From: Ilyomonas sp964249755
Lineage (GTDB): Bacteria > Bacteroidota > Bacteroidia > Chitinophagales > Chitinophagaceae
Assembly (NCBI GenBank): GCA_964249755.1
Contig: CAXUDB010000001.1
Span: forward strand, 1,364,001-1,428,000
DNA: 64,000 nt
Direction of reading: 5' to 3'
Positions 35,090-44,404 of the stretch are shown piece by piece. How positions within the stretch are numbered: position 1 is the first letter of the stretch; each line of letters starts with the position of its first letter. Position numbers and translations under genes: made by a program. The notes beneath the pieces were generated by a model. That model was not told the origin of the DNA. It ran no database searches and worked only from the letters and a program-made list of their open reading frames with translations.

Positions 35090-36040
35090 ATGAACACATT
35101 TATCATCTGTACTCTTTTTGAAAATCATTATCATTATGGGTTAGCCGCTCTAACAAATTCTCTTTATAGAGCTGGATTTAAAGGTGAGATTTATGCAGGG
35201 TATCGTGGTAATTTGCCAAACTGGGCACAGGGAGCGAAGAAAAGTGCTTCGGTAAACTATGATGGATGCTGTACTTTATTTCTGAAAGATGGTTTGCAAT
35301 TGCATTTTTTGCCATTACATACAGACTACCATTTGACTAATTATAAACCTATTTTTCTGCTTCATTTACTAAATGATGTTGCAAAAGATGCAAAAGGGCT
35401 TATTTATCTCGACCCCGATATATTAGTCAAATGCAGATGGAGCTTTTTTGAGGAATGGTGCGAGTATGGTGTTGCCTTAGTGCATGAGATTGTGAGTAAC
35501 GATATGCCGGCGACTCATCCTATCAGATTGAAATGGGCGAAGGTGATTACAGATTCGGGAAGACAAGTAACCCGTCAACTCCATTCTTACATCAATGGTG
35601 GATTCTGTGGTGTTGCAAGAAAAGATATCGAGTTTCTGAACCATTGGAATGAACTGATTGAAATAGGTATTTCGGAATATGGATGCGATCCGACAAAATT
35701 TTCCTCTTACGATAAAACACATCCCTTTTACAGTACAGATCAGGATGCAATCAATATGTCGGCCATGTGTTCAAACTGTCCAATTAGTGAGATGGGACCC
35801 GAAGCTATGGATTTTATTAGCTCGGGTTGGACAATGTCTCACGCAACCGGCACTCCTAAGCCCTGGAAAAAAAGCTTTATAGGTTCTATTATGAAAGGTA
35901 AGCTTCCTTCCCGAACAGATAAGTTATACTGGCAGAATTGCTTAGTACCAATCCGATTATATAACAAGAACTATGTTCGATATAAAAAGGTATTAATTAT
36001 AATCGTTTCTTTTCTTGGTCGCTTTTACAGAAAAAATTAG
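35090..36040 (+). CDS. putative glycosyltransferase with DxD motif (GT8-like)
   Basis: 316 residues. LIYLDPDILVKCRWSF holds the metal-binding DPD, and SYINGGFCGVARKDIEFLNHW followed by YSTDQDAINMSAM resembles GT8-type acceptor loops. The N-terminus TFIICTLFENHYHYGLAALTNSLY has the GT-A first strand. The ATG at 35090 is preferred over TTG at 35084. It is placed in a GT-A family with moderate confidence; donor unknown. It has a hydrophobic, basic C-terminus. Confidence 0.7.
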   Translation: MNTFIICTLFENHYHYGLAALTNSLYRAGFKGEIYAGYRGNLPNWAQGAKKSASVNYDGCCTLFLKDGLQLHFLPLHTDYHLTNYKPIFLLHLLNDVAKDAKGLIYLDPDILVKCRWSFFEEWCEYGVALVHEIVSNDMPATHPIRLKWAKVITDSGRQVTRQLHSYINGGFCGVARKDIEFLNHWNELIEIGISEYGCDPTKFSSYDKTHPFYSTDQDAINMSAMCSNCPISEMGPEAMDFISSGWTMSHATGTPKPWKKSFIGSIMKGKLPSRTDKLYWQNCLVPIRLYNKNYVRYKKVLIIIVSFLGRFYRKN

Positions 36041-36054
36041 TTTAGATTCATGTG

Positions 36055-36621
36055 ATGAGATATATACATAAAGCAGGTTTCTATCTAAGATTCCGTGTAA
36101 TAAGAAAAGCTACAGGATCTATGAGACGGATTTGGTATTCTCTTTTGGGAATGACAATCGGAAAAGATACTATTTTACCTAAAGTATTTTGTACTTGGCC
36201 ACATCAAGTAAGTTTAGGAAAAAAATGCAGCTTAGAACCTGATATTTATTTTAAGTTTGACGGAATTTGGCGGAAAGGTCCTTCCATCTGCATAATGCAT
36301 AATGTTTTTTTAGGTAAGGGATGTGAATTTAACATCAGACAAGGTATTGTTATTGGCAATGATTCTTTAATAGCCTCCGGTTGTAAGTTTATAGATCACG
36401 ATCATGGTATTGCTACAAATGATCTTATGCGTTTACAAAAAGGAGCAGAGCAAGCCATACACATTGCAAATAATGTTTGGCTAGGATGCAATGTAATTGT
36501 TCTTAAAGGGGTTACCATTGCTGAAGGAGTTGTCGTAGCTGCGGGTTCGGTTGTCACTAAATCCATACCTGCCAACGAAATTTGGGCAGGTATTCCGGCT
36601 AAAAAAATAGGACAGAGGTAA
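36055..36621 (+). CDS. hexapeptide-repeat O-acetyltransferase
   Basis: 188 residues. A left-handed parallel beta-helix of hexapeptide repeats (VFLGKGCEFNIRQGIVIGNDSLIASGC) includes the catalytic-type His in FIDHDHGIA. The C-terminal coil (VWLGCNVIVLKGVTIAEGVVVAAGSVVTKSI, AGIPAKKIG) is typical of the WbbJ/LacA type. It would acetylate a sugar in the glycan. GTG at 36052 adds one residue. Confidence 0.88.
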   Translation: MRYIHKAGFYLRFRVIRKATGSMRRIWYSLLGMTIGKDTILPKVFCTWPHQVSLGKKCSLEPDIYFKFDGIWRKGPSICIMHNVFLGKGCEFNIRQGIVIGNDSLIASGCKFIDHDHGIATNDLMRLQKGAEQAIHIANNVWLGCNVIVLKGVTIAEGVVVAAGSVVTKSIPANEIWAGIPAKKIGQR

Positions 36622-36647
36622 TTCTTCATATAAGTACAATAAATTTT

Positions 36648-37454
36648 ATGAAAAAGCTATTTCCGATGCCAGACTGGAAGGAAGACTGGAAAAAAAGCTA
36701 TCCCTATGATCAATTAGAGATATACGGGGAGATAGGAGCGAACATAGGATATGCTTACGCATATGAACAAAGAAAAAGTCAAACCCTTGCCTTAATAAAG
36801 AAAGTAGCCAATCAAGGAGATAAAATTTTAGATGTGGCCGCAGCACAAGGCAATTTTTCGCTACTGTTTGCTGAAATGGGATACGATGTGACATGGAATG
36901 ATATACGTACAGACTTAGCTGAATATACAGAGATGAAGCGGGAGAAGGGAATGATAACCTATAAACCCGGAAATGCTTTTGAAGTTAAATTTGATAATTT
37001 ATTTGATGTTGTTTTGGCAACAGAAATAATAGAACATGTCGCTCACCCTGATGAATTTCTCTTTAAACTTTCGAAACTCATTAAGCCTAAAGGGCACATC
37101 GTTATCACAACACCTCTTGGCTCTTACTTTACAAACAAACTACCCAAATTCACCGAATTTGCAAATCCCGAAGTTTTCGAGCAAAAGCAGTTTGGTCCCA
37201 ATTCAAACGACCATATTTTTTTATTACATACTGATGAGATGAATAAAATAGCTAATGATGCAGGATTGGAAGTTGTAAGTATGAAGTATTATACCAATCC
37301 GCTCACTAATGGTCATGTTGGATTGAATAATCTTTTAAAAATAATACCGAAAGGAATGGTTATGGCTATTGAGAAAATAACACAAAAATTACCCTCCTTC
37401 ATTGGTAGAAAGATGCACAATGGTTTTGCCATACTCCTAAGAAAAAAGCAATAA
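36648..37454 (+). CDS. class I SAM-dependent methyltransferase
   Basis: 268 residues. The SAM site is ILDVAAAQGNFSLLFAEMG near residue 62 (GxG reduced to AAQG), with WNDIRTDL as the acidic strand-2 end and VVLATEIIEHVAHPDEFL as motif IV. A C-terminal extension with an amphipathic helix follows. It is a sugar or chain methyltransferase by context. Confidence 0.82.
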   Translation: MKKLFPMPDWKEDWKKSYPYDQLEIYGEIGANIGYAYAYEQRKSQTLALIKKVANQGDKILDVAAAQGNFSLLFAEMGYDVTWNDIRTDLAEYTEMKREKGMITYKPGNAFEVKFDNLFDVVLATEIIEHVAHPDEFLFKLSKLIKPKGHIVITTPLGSYFTNKLPKFTEFANPEVFEQKQFGPNSNDHIFLLHTDEMNKIANDAGLEVVSMKYYTNPLTNGHVGLNNLLKIIPKGMVMAIEKITQKLPSFIGRKMHNGFAILLRKKQ

Positions 37455-37478
37455 ACCACACGTCAAAAGTATTTACCA

Positions 37479-38618
37479 ATGATGAAAGTTATTTTTCTCT
37501 GCGGCTCCTTGGAACCGGGGAAAGATGGTGTGGGAGATTATACCCGTCAGTTGAGCGCAGAACTTATCAAGCAAGGTAATAGTGCAAAAATTATCTCATT
37601 ATATGATACTTTTTTATCCGCTCAGACAGTGGATGAAGAGATTACTGATGGAGTCCGGTTGCCTATTGTTAGGGTGCCAGCTAATCTTTCCTGGAAAGAG
37701 CGAATGCAAACTGTATATGCTGAAACGGAGAATTTCGATCCTGACTTGTTGAGCCTGCAATATGTTCCCTATTCATACAACAAATGGGGAACTCCGATTC
37801 GTTTGGCTGCCAATCTCAATAAATTAGGAAGAAATCGTTGGCATGTAATGGTTCACGAACCATACATAGAATCAGTGAAAGGAATGAAAGAGTGCGTTGT
37901 TCTTGCTTTACAAAAATTATCTTTACTGTTTATCAAGCAAATCCTCAAACCCGTCCTTTTTCATACTTCTATCATCAGTTATCAAAAACGCCTGACTAAA
38001 ATTGGCATTAAGAGCAAAGTATTAGAATTATTTGGAAATATACCAATTGCTTCCGATTGTCAGGAATTGAGAAACATAACGCGAGCAAGCTTCTTAACAA
38101 AAAACACAATCAAAGGTGTTTACTTTGGCACTGTACCCAAATATGAAAACCATCAAAAAATTGCAGATTCTTTACAGCGGTTTTATAATACCACAAATGC
38201 AAACGTACACCTTACCTTTTGTGGAAGAAATGGTCGTCTCTTGCAAAAATTTATTGATACCCTGATGAAAAATTCCGGTAGCCGATGCACCATCGTCCAG
38301 CGTGGTGAATTGAGCGGAGAAGACATCAGTCAGCAATTCTGCTCGTCAGATTTTGGTATTTCAAGAGTTCCATTCGACCTGATAGGTAAAAGCGGTTCTG
38401 TTATCTCTATGCTCGAACATGGTTTGCCTGTGTGGGTACCCGTAGCGGGAGACAAATCGGCGAATATATCATCGGGTTATAAAAATGAACCATACTATGA
38501 AAACTTAGCAGATATACTTTCCTTTAAAACTGAAGGAAAAATCAAAAGCAGGATTTCTGCAACGGCAAAGCAGATGATTGATGACATTTCTCTTACAGAT
38601 ACATACCTAGTTAATTGA
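37479..38618 (+). CDS. GT-B glycosyltransferase
   Basis: 379 residues. It starts KVIFLCGSLEPGKDGVGDYTRQLSAELIKQG, a GT4-like first half with the GVGDYTR acceptor loop. The second half holds GVYFGTVPKY and ISRVPFDLIGKSGSVISMLEHGLPVWVP, matching the donor-site helix. Conservation of the GT4 E-x7-E motif is weak, so it is an outlying member. Start either of the two ATGs (37479, 37482). Confidence 0.75.
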   Translation: MMKVIFLCGSLEPGKDGVGDYTRQLSAELIKQGNSAKIISLYDTFLSAQTVDEEITDGVRLPIVRVPANLSWKERMQTVYAETENFDPDLLSLQYVPYSYNKWGTPIRLAANLNKLGRNRWHVMVHEPYIESVKGMKECVVLALQKLSLLFIKQILKPVLFHTSIISYQKRLTKIGIKSKVLELFGNIPIASDCQELRNITRASFLTKNTIKGVYFGTVPKYENHQKIADSLQRFYNTTNANVHLTFCGRNGRLLQKFIDTLMKNSGSRCTIVQRGELSGEDISQQFCSSDFGISRVPFDLIGKSGSVISMLEHGLPVWVPVAGDKSANISSGYKNEPYYENLADILSFKTEGKIKSRISATAKQMIDDISLTDTYLVN

Positions 38619-38620
38619 TA

Positions 38621-39667
38621 ATGGCGGAACAAGAAACTATACTTTTTCTTTCTGATAGATTTTTCCCGGATGTTGGAGGAATCGAAGTGAATTCTGAAAT
38701 ACTGGCACTTCATTTTCACAATGCGGGGTACAGAGTAAGGCTACTGACGTGGACACAAGATAAAGGTAAGAAGAGTTTTCCATTTCATGTTATCCGTAAT
38801 CCAAGTGTCGTTACACTCTTCAAAGAGCATAAACGGGCAGACATCGTTTACGAAAACAACCCATCACTGCGATTATCTTGGCCAGCTCTTTTTTTCAAAA
38901 GAACATCGGTTATTGCCTTGCGTACCTGGATTGTACGCTCTAACGGAACAAAAAGCTGGCAGGATATACTTAAGTTTCTTTGGTTGCGCCGTGCGCAGGC
39001 TGTTATTGCCATTAGCCAAGCTATCCGGGTTAAGATCTGGCCAAATGCTATTGTAATCGGAAATCCATATAGAAATCACCTATTCAGAATTCTCCCGAAC
39101 AGCAAGCGGGAGAAGCATTTTGTATTTCTGGGAAGGCTGGTGTCGGATAAAGGTGCTGATCTTGCCATTAAAGCGCTTCACGTACTGGTATTGGCTCAAC
39201 AAGAAAGAAAGGACAATAACCTTCTTTTCCTGACCATAATCGGGGAGGGGCCCGACAGAAAAGAACTGGAGCACTCGGTGAAAAAACTGAGCTTAGAGAA
39301 GAATGTATTATTTACCGGAACCTTGCAAGGTAATGATCTGGTGGCATGCCTTAATCAGCACCGCATGTTACTGGTTCCTTCCAAATGGGAAGAACCTTTT
39401 GGGAATGTAGTTTTGGAAGGCATGGCCTGCGGATGCATTCCTATTGTTTCTGATAGCGGCGGCTTGCCCGATGCTGTCGGCAACGCAGGATTGTTATTCA
39501 GGACAGGTGATTATATTCACCTGGCAACTCAAATGCACAGTCTTGATAGCAATCCAGAAATAGAAGACACTTTACGCGATCTTTCTTTCGGTCACCTTAC
39601 CGAGCACCAGCCTGAAAGAATTGCTGCCAAATATCTGGAAGTAATTAAAAACGCCGTGAAAGAGTAA
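38621..39667 (+). CDS. family 4 glycosyltransferase
   Basis: 348 residues. FLSDRFFPDVGGIEVNSEILA is the N-terminal GT4 acceptor loop. FLGRLVSDKGADLAIKALH opens the second Rossmann half. VPSKWEEPFGNVVLEGMACGCIPIVSDSGG is the complete E-x7-E donor motif. The ATG at 38621 is 2 bp after the previous stop. Confidence 0.92.
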   Translation: MAEQETILFLSDRFFPDVGGIEVNSEILALHFHNAGYRVRLLTWTQDKGKKSFPFHVIRNPSVVTLFKEHKRADIVYENNPSLRLSWPALFFKRTSVIALRTWIVRSNGTKSWQDILKFLWLRRAQAVIAISQAIRVKIWPNAIVIGNPYRNHLFRILPNSKREKHFVFLGRLVSDKGADLAIKALHVLVLAQQERKDNNLLFLTIIGEGPDRKELEHSVKKLSLEKNVLFTGTLQGNDLVACLNQHRMLLVPSKWEEPFGNVVLEGMACGCIPIVSDSGGLPDAVGNAGLLFRTGDYIHLATQMHSLDSNPEIEDTLRDLSFGHLTEHQPERIAAKYLEVIKNAVKE

Positions 39668-39672
39668 CCATT

Positions 39673-40923
39673 ATGAAAATTATTGTGTCTCATCCGACCG
39701 GCAACCGAAATGTAAGAGCTATATTGAATGCCTTTGAGAAGGAAGGCGCCTTGGCAGAGTTTGTTACTACCATTGCTGTTCGTCCAAAGCGATCCTGGTT
39801 TGCTTTTCTGCCGCATTCTTTACAAAAAGAATTACAAAGGAGAGAATACAACCTGCCTGCACATCTAATCAACACATACCCTTTACGTGAGATTATACGA
39901 ATCCTGTTGCCGAAGCTTGGTTATCGCAGGCTGAACAAACATGAAACCGGCTGGACAAGTATTGATCAGATATACCGACAACTCGATCAGGATGTAGCCA
40001 ACACTCTTCTACAACAAAAGAAGAATGGCGTTTCGGCTGTGTATGCATACGAGGACGGTGCTTTGGCTACTTTTGCAAAGGCCAAGCAAATAGGTTTATC
40101 ATGCATTTACGATTTGCCCATTGCCTACTGGCAAACAGTAAGACAATTGCTTACCGAAGAAGCCGAGCGTCTACCTTACTGGAGCCGAACCCTTACTGGT
40201 ATGAAAGATTCACAGGAAAAATTAGACAGAAAAACAGAAGAACTGCGTTTGGCAGATGTGATTGTTTCTCCAAGCGATTTTGTAAACAATTCAATTCCTG
40301 ACCGTATGGGCCTTAAAAGGAGAATCATATCTCACTTTGGTTCCCCAGAAGGAACCGCCTTTGTCGAAAGTGATTTAGCGAATGATAAAATGAAAACAGC
40401 CCGGCCTTTACGGGTGTTATTTGCCGGCTCTATGACGCAAAGAAAAGGATTGGGAGACCTATTTGATGCTATGAAATTGATTAAGAGTAGGCACGTAGAA
40501 TTAATTGTTATGGGCTCACCGGTTGCTTCTATGGATTTTTACAAGCAGAATTTCTTCCACTTTACATACGAACATGGAAGACCTCATCAAGAAGTGCTTC
40601 GCCTGATGCGTTCCTGCGATGTTTTCTGTCTTCCTTCGATTGCCGAAGGGAGAGCTTTAGTGATGCAGGAAGCCATGAGCCAAGGACTACCTCTTATCGT
40701 TACACCCAACACCGGAGGCAGTGATTTGGTTATAGAAGGAAGTACCGGTTATCTGATTCCTATCCGCAGCCCAGAGGCCATTGCAGAGAAAATTGACTGG
40801 TTTGCCGCAAACAGAAGCAAAACCGAGGAAATGGGAAAAGCAGCGAGGGAACACGCCGGACATTATACCTGGCAGCAGTATGGAAAAACAATTACAGAAG
40901 AGCTGAACAAGGCATTAACTTAG
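39673..40923 (+). CDS. family 4 glycosyltransferase
   Basis: 416 residues. IIVSHPTGNRNVRAILNAF starts the first half. VLFAGSMTQRKGLGDLFDAM starts the second, and FCLPSIAEGRALVMQEAMSQGLPLIVTPNTGG is the donor site with E-x7-E. Mid-protein CIYDLPIAYWQTVRQLL is typical of a WbnE-like group. It follows the previous gene by 5 bp. Confidence 0.9.
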   Translation: MKIIVSHPTGNRNVRAILNAFEKEGALAEFVTTIAVRPKRSWFAFLPHSLQKELQRREYNLPAHLINTYPLREIIRILLPKLGYRRLNKHETGWTSIDQIYRQLDQDVANTLLQQKKNGVSAVYAYEDGALATFAKAKQIGLSCIYDLPIAYWQTVRQLLTEEAERLPYWSRTLTGMKDSQEKLDRKTEELRLADVIVSPSDFVNNSIPDRMGLKRRIISHFGSPEGTAFVESDLANDKMKTARPLRVLFAGSMTQRKGLGDLFDAMKLIKSRHVELIVMGSPVASMDFYKQNFFHFTYEHGRPHQEVLRLMRSCDVFCLPSIAEGRALVMQEAMSQGLPLIVTPNTGGSDLVIEGSTGYLIPIRSPEAIAEKIDWFAANRSKTEEMGKAAREHAGHYTWQQYGKTITEELNKALT

Positions 40924-40936
40924 CAAACAAAATTCA

Positions 40937-42292
40937 TTGAGCAATACAGCCAGTTATGAGCAGTTTTTGACTGCACGTGTTCAAGGAAATAGCACAGCTT
41001 TACGCCATTTGAAAACGGGCGTCTGGCTCTATTTTCTACTAATTATATTCGAAGGTGCCTTGCGAAAATGGTTTTTACCTTTTCTGTCTACTCCTTTATT
41101 AATTATACGCGATCCAATTGCTATCTGGGTAATCATAACCGCACTAAACAAAAAGATCCTCCAACCCAATAATTATATCACGGCCATTTTTGTCTTATCC
41201 CTTATAAGCTTTGTTACAGCCGTCACCGTAGGACACGGCAATGTTGCAGTTGCCCTTTTCGGGTTGCGCATTTTACTTGTTCACTTTCCGTTCATGTTTG
41301 CTATAGGGGCCATCTTTACAGCAGAGGATGTCATTAAAATTGGCAAAGCCACCCTCTGGATAGCAATACCCATGGTGATACTCAATGGATTGCAATTTTA
41401 CAGTCCACAGACAGATTGGGTAAACAAAGGCGTAGGGGATGATGAAGGAGCGGGATTTAGAGGGGCACTCGGATATTTCCGGCCGCCGGGCACCTTCTCA
41501 TTTACCAATGGTAATGCCCTTTTTTTTGGTTTTGTTGCCTCCTTCGTGTTTTATTTTTTATTACATTCTAACCGGATAAACCGACTCCTCCTCACAGGAG
41601 CCAGTATTGCCTTAATTGCTTCCATCCCCCTATCCATCAGTCGCTCGCTAAGTTTTACGGTTGCTATTTGCGGTTTCTTTATGCTAATGACTCTTTCACG
41701 TAAGCCGCAATACGCCGGCAGAGTTATCATAGGCTTAATAGGTGTCCTTATTTTATTCATTATTGTCAGTCGACTTGCTTTTTTTCAAACCGCATCAGAA
41801 GCTTTCATATCTCGATTTACTTCGGCTAACGAAAGCGAAGGAGGATTGGTGGAAGGAGTAATTGCGGATCGTTATTTTGGAGGGATGATCGGGGCAATTA
41901 CCAACTCCTACAGAACTCCTTTTTTTGGTTATGGCTTGGGTATGGGAACCAATGTTGGCGCACAACTCCTAAGTAGTAAAGCAACTTTTCTTATCTCTGA
42001 AGGAGAATGGGGACGACTCATCGGAGAAATGGGATTGCTGATCGGGCTCCTAGTCATCTTTCTCCGTATCTTTTTTTGTTTTGATATAAGCGTGAGAGCT
42101 TACCAACAGTTATCAAAAAACAATGCTTTGCCCTGGATGATGTTAAGCTTTGCCCTGTTGTCTGTTCCTCAGGGACAGTGGGCGCAACCTACGTCTTTAG
42201 GCTTCAGTGTCCTGGCAGGCGGTCTCGTTCTTGCTTCATTGAAACAGACAAAAGACAATTTTATATTTGCTTCAAAAAACAAAGAATCATAA
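40937..42292 (+). CDS. O-antigen polymerase/ligase-like membrane protein (Wzy-like)
   Basis: 451 residues with about 11 membrane helices. A large extracytoplasmic loop lies around residues 285-325 (FTSANESEGGLVEGVIADRYFGG), the usual place for the Wzy/WaaL active region. The length and the repeated hydrophobic helices match the O-antigen ligase superfamily (Wzy_C-like). The start is the TTG at 40937; no ATG or GTG lies near it in frame. It suggests periplasmic polymerisation in a locus that also encodes an ABC exporter, a mixture listed under findings. Confidence 0.8.
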   Translation: MSNTASYEQFLTARVQGNSTALRHLKTGVWLYFLLIIFEGALRKWFLPFLSTPLLIIRDPIAIWVIITALNKKILQPNNYITAIFVLSLISFVTAVTVGHGNVAVALFGLRILLVHFPFMFAIGAIFTAEDVIKIGKATLWIAIPMVILNGLQFYSPQTDWVNKGVGDDEGAGFRGALGYFRPPGTFSFTNGNALFFGFVASFVFYFLLHSNRINRLLLTGASIALIASIPLSISRSLSFTVAICGFFMLMTLSRKPQYAGRVIIGLIGVLILFIIVSRLAFFQTASEAFISRFTSANESEGGLVEGVIADRYFGGMIGAITNSYRTPFFGYGLGMGTNVGAQLLSSKATFLISEGEWGRLIGEMGLLIGLLVIFLRIFFCFDISVRAYQQLSKNNALPWMMLSFALLSVPQGQWAQPTSLGFSVLAGGLVLASLKQTKDNFIFASKNKES

Positions 42293-42299
42293 ACTCAGA

Positions 42300-43274
42300 A
42301 TGGGTAAAAAAGCATTAATAACAGGCATTACCGGGCAGGATGGCGCTTACCTGAGTGCTCTTCTAATTGAAAAAGGATATGACGTGGTTGGGCTGGTCAG
42401 GAGTTACAATCATACCAACCAATATGGACTATCTTACTTAGGGATAGCCGATAAAGTGATATTGCGCGAATGCGACCTAACAGATATATCTCAAATCATT
42501 ACCTTGCTAAAAGAAATAAATCCGGATGAAATTTATAACCTGGCTGCGCAAAGCTCTGTATCTATGTCGTTTCAACAGCCAATGGGCACCATTAATTTCA
42601 ATGTATTCTCGGTACTGAATTTATTGGAAGCGATAAAAATCATGAAGCCGGATACCAAGTTTTACCAAGCGTCAAGCAGTGAAATTTTTGGTTTGTCCGA
42701 TAGCCTGCCGCTACTTGAAAATCATGTTATCAATCCCATTAGTCCCTATAGTATTTCGAAAGCCACGGGACACTGGATTACGAAAAATTATAGAGAGGCC
42801 TATGGTCTTTTCAGTTGCAGCGGTTTCCTTTTTAACCATGAATCTTTTTTGCGGGGTAACAACTTCTTTGTGAAAAAGGTAATCCGCGAAAGCCTGCGCA
42901 TCAAAAACGGAAGGGCAGAATTTTTAGAGGTGGGAAATATAGATGTAAAGAGAGATTTCGGATGGGCACCTAAGTATGTAGAAGCCATGTACCTGATGCT
43001 TCAGCAGGAGACAGCCGATGACTACTTAATCTGCTCAAATACATCGGTGTCCTTACGGTCTATCATTGAATTTGTATTTGACTACCTCACTATTTCACCC
43101 GACAGGCTCAAGATCAATGAGGCATTATACCGCCCTACCGATATCCCGAACATTTACGGCGATAATACCAAAGCCAAAACCCAGTTGGGCTGGCAATACG
43201 ATATGTCGTTTTATGACGTTCTGAAAATTTTGATTGATGAGGAAATTAAATATCACCAGCGAAAACAAAATTGA
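42300..43274 (+). CDS. gmd: GDP-mannose 4,6-dehydratase
   Basis: 324 residues. The cofactor loop is ITGITGQDGAYLSALLIEKGYDV. The Ser/Thr and YxxxK catalytic elements are in SSSEIFGLSDS and PYSISKATGHWITKNYREAYG. NHESFLRGNNFFVKKV is the Gmd-specific substrate loop. It makes GDP-4-keto-6-deoxymannose, a precursor for rhamnose, fucose or perosamine; no reductase or aminotransferase follows in the window. It is about 50 residues shorter than E. coli Gmd. The ATG at 42300 follows the polymerase stop by 7 bp; an upstream ATG at 42267 lies inside that gene. Confidence 0.9.
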   Translation: MGKKALITGITGQDGAYLSALLIEKGYDVVGLVRSYNHTNQYGLSYLGIADKVILRECDLTDISQIITLLKEINPDEIYNLAAQSSVSMSFQQPMGTINFNVFSVLNLLEAIKIMKPDTKFYQASSSEIFGLSDSLPLLENHVINPISPYSISKATGHWITKNYREAYGLFSCSGFLFNHESFLRGNNFFVKKVIRESLRIKNGRAEFLEVGNIDVKRDFGWAPKYVEAMYLMLQQETADDYLICSNTSVSLRSIIEFVFDYLTISPDRLKINEALYRPTDIPNIYGDNTKAKTQLGWQYDMSFYDVLKILIDEEIKYHQRKQN

Positions 43275-44268
43275 GGTTACTTTTTTTCAAAGGCGCCCCC
43301 GAAAGGGTTTTAATTTCAGTATGGAGGCTATCTTTACTGACGTAAGAGAACGCCTTACCGACAGGATAAATCCGACCATAAAAATATGTAAGTTCTATAA
43401 TAACGGGTATTTTACCAAACTGTACAATATTGCAGAAGCCGCTTTCCGGCAGGGAAAAGGCATAAACCACATTACCGGCGAAGTACATTTTCTAAACCTG
43501 TTGATGAAGAAAAAGCGTGTAATACTTACCGTATTGGACTGCGGTATGGTACATCGAAAAAAAGGATTTGCAAAATGGATCATTACCCATCTGTATCTTA
43601 CCTGGCCGGTCGCAAAATCGAAATATGTAACCTCTATTTCGGAGGTGACCAAGCAGGAAATTGTTGCAAATACCGGTTGCAACCCAGACAAGATTGTAGT
43701 GGTGCCGGTCGCCATCAATGATATATATGCCCCTTTTCCCAAGGTATTCAATAGTGAAAAGCCAGTGATTCTACAGATTGGGACCGGATATAATAAAAAT
43801 GTTTTGCGATTGATTGCTGCCCTGAAGGGTATCCATTGCCATCTTACGATTGTAGGAGGATTAAAGCCCGAGCATATTGAGGCGCTACAAGAGAATGGCG
43901 TTGACTACAGTAACGAATACAATATTTCGAACAAGCGAATGTTGGAGAAGTACCAAGAATGCGATATTTTATCTTTCGTATCAACATTTGAGGGCTTCGG
44001 AATGCCGATAGTGGAAGCGAATTCGGTTGAACGAGTTGTAATTACGAGCCATATCTCCTCTATGCCGGAAGTAGCCAATGATGCTGCCTGCTTAGTAAAC
44101 CCATTAGACGTCGAAGATATCAGGAAGGGAATAAAGAAACTGATTAGTGATGCCGCTTACCGGAATACACTCATACAGAACGGCAGACGAAATAAAGAGA
44201 GGTTTAAAGGAAACAGTATCGCCGGTTCTTACCTCGAGTTGTACAAAAGAATCAATGATTCTCTTTAA
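43237..44268 (+). CDS. family 4 glycosyltransferase
   Basis: 343 residues. FFQRRPRKGFNFSMEAIF opens the first half. VILQIGTGYNKNVLRLIAAL opens the second, and FVSTFEGFGMPIVEANSVERVVITSHISSMPEV is the donor site with the E-x7-E spacing kept. The ATG at 43237 lies inside the gmd 3' end (38-bp overlap in another frame). A start at 43321 would drop the conserved FFQRRPR segment, so 43237 is preferred. Confidence 0.88.
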   Translation: MRKLNITSENKIEVTFFQRRPRKGFNFSMEAIFTDVRERLTDRINPTIKICKFYNNGYFTKLYNIAEAAFRQGKGINHITGEVHFLNLLMKKKRVILTVLDCGMVHRKKGFAKWIITHLYLTWPVAKSKYVTSISEVTKQEIVANTGCNPDKIVVVPVAINDIYAPFPKVFNSEKPVILQIGTGYNKNVLRLIAALKGIHCHLTIVGGLKPEHIEALQENGVDYSNEYNISNKRMLEKYQECDILSFVSTFEGFGMPIVEANSVERVVITSHISSMPEVANDAACLVNPLDVEDIRKGIKKLISDAAYRNTLIQNGRRNKERFKGNSIAGSYLELYKRINDSL

Positions 44269-44404
44269 AGGCGGATCCGTTTGATTCAGTCTTTAATCAT
44301 GTAAGAGAAGGCGTTATTACATCATGGCAATAGCTGCTAACACTTACCGCCATCATTCTTATCTTCAATATAGAGAATAACAGATAATTTTCACAACCGA
44401 AATT

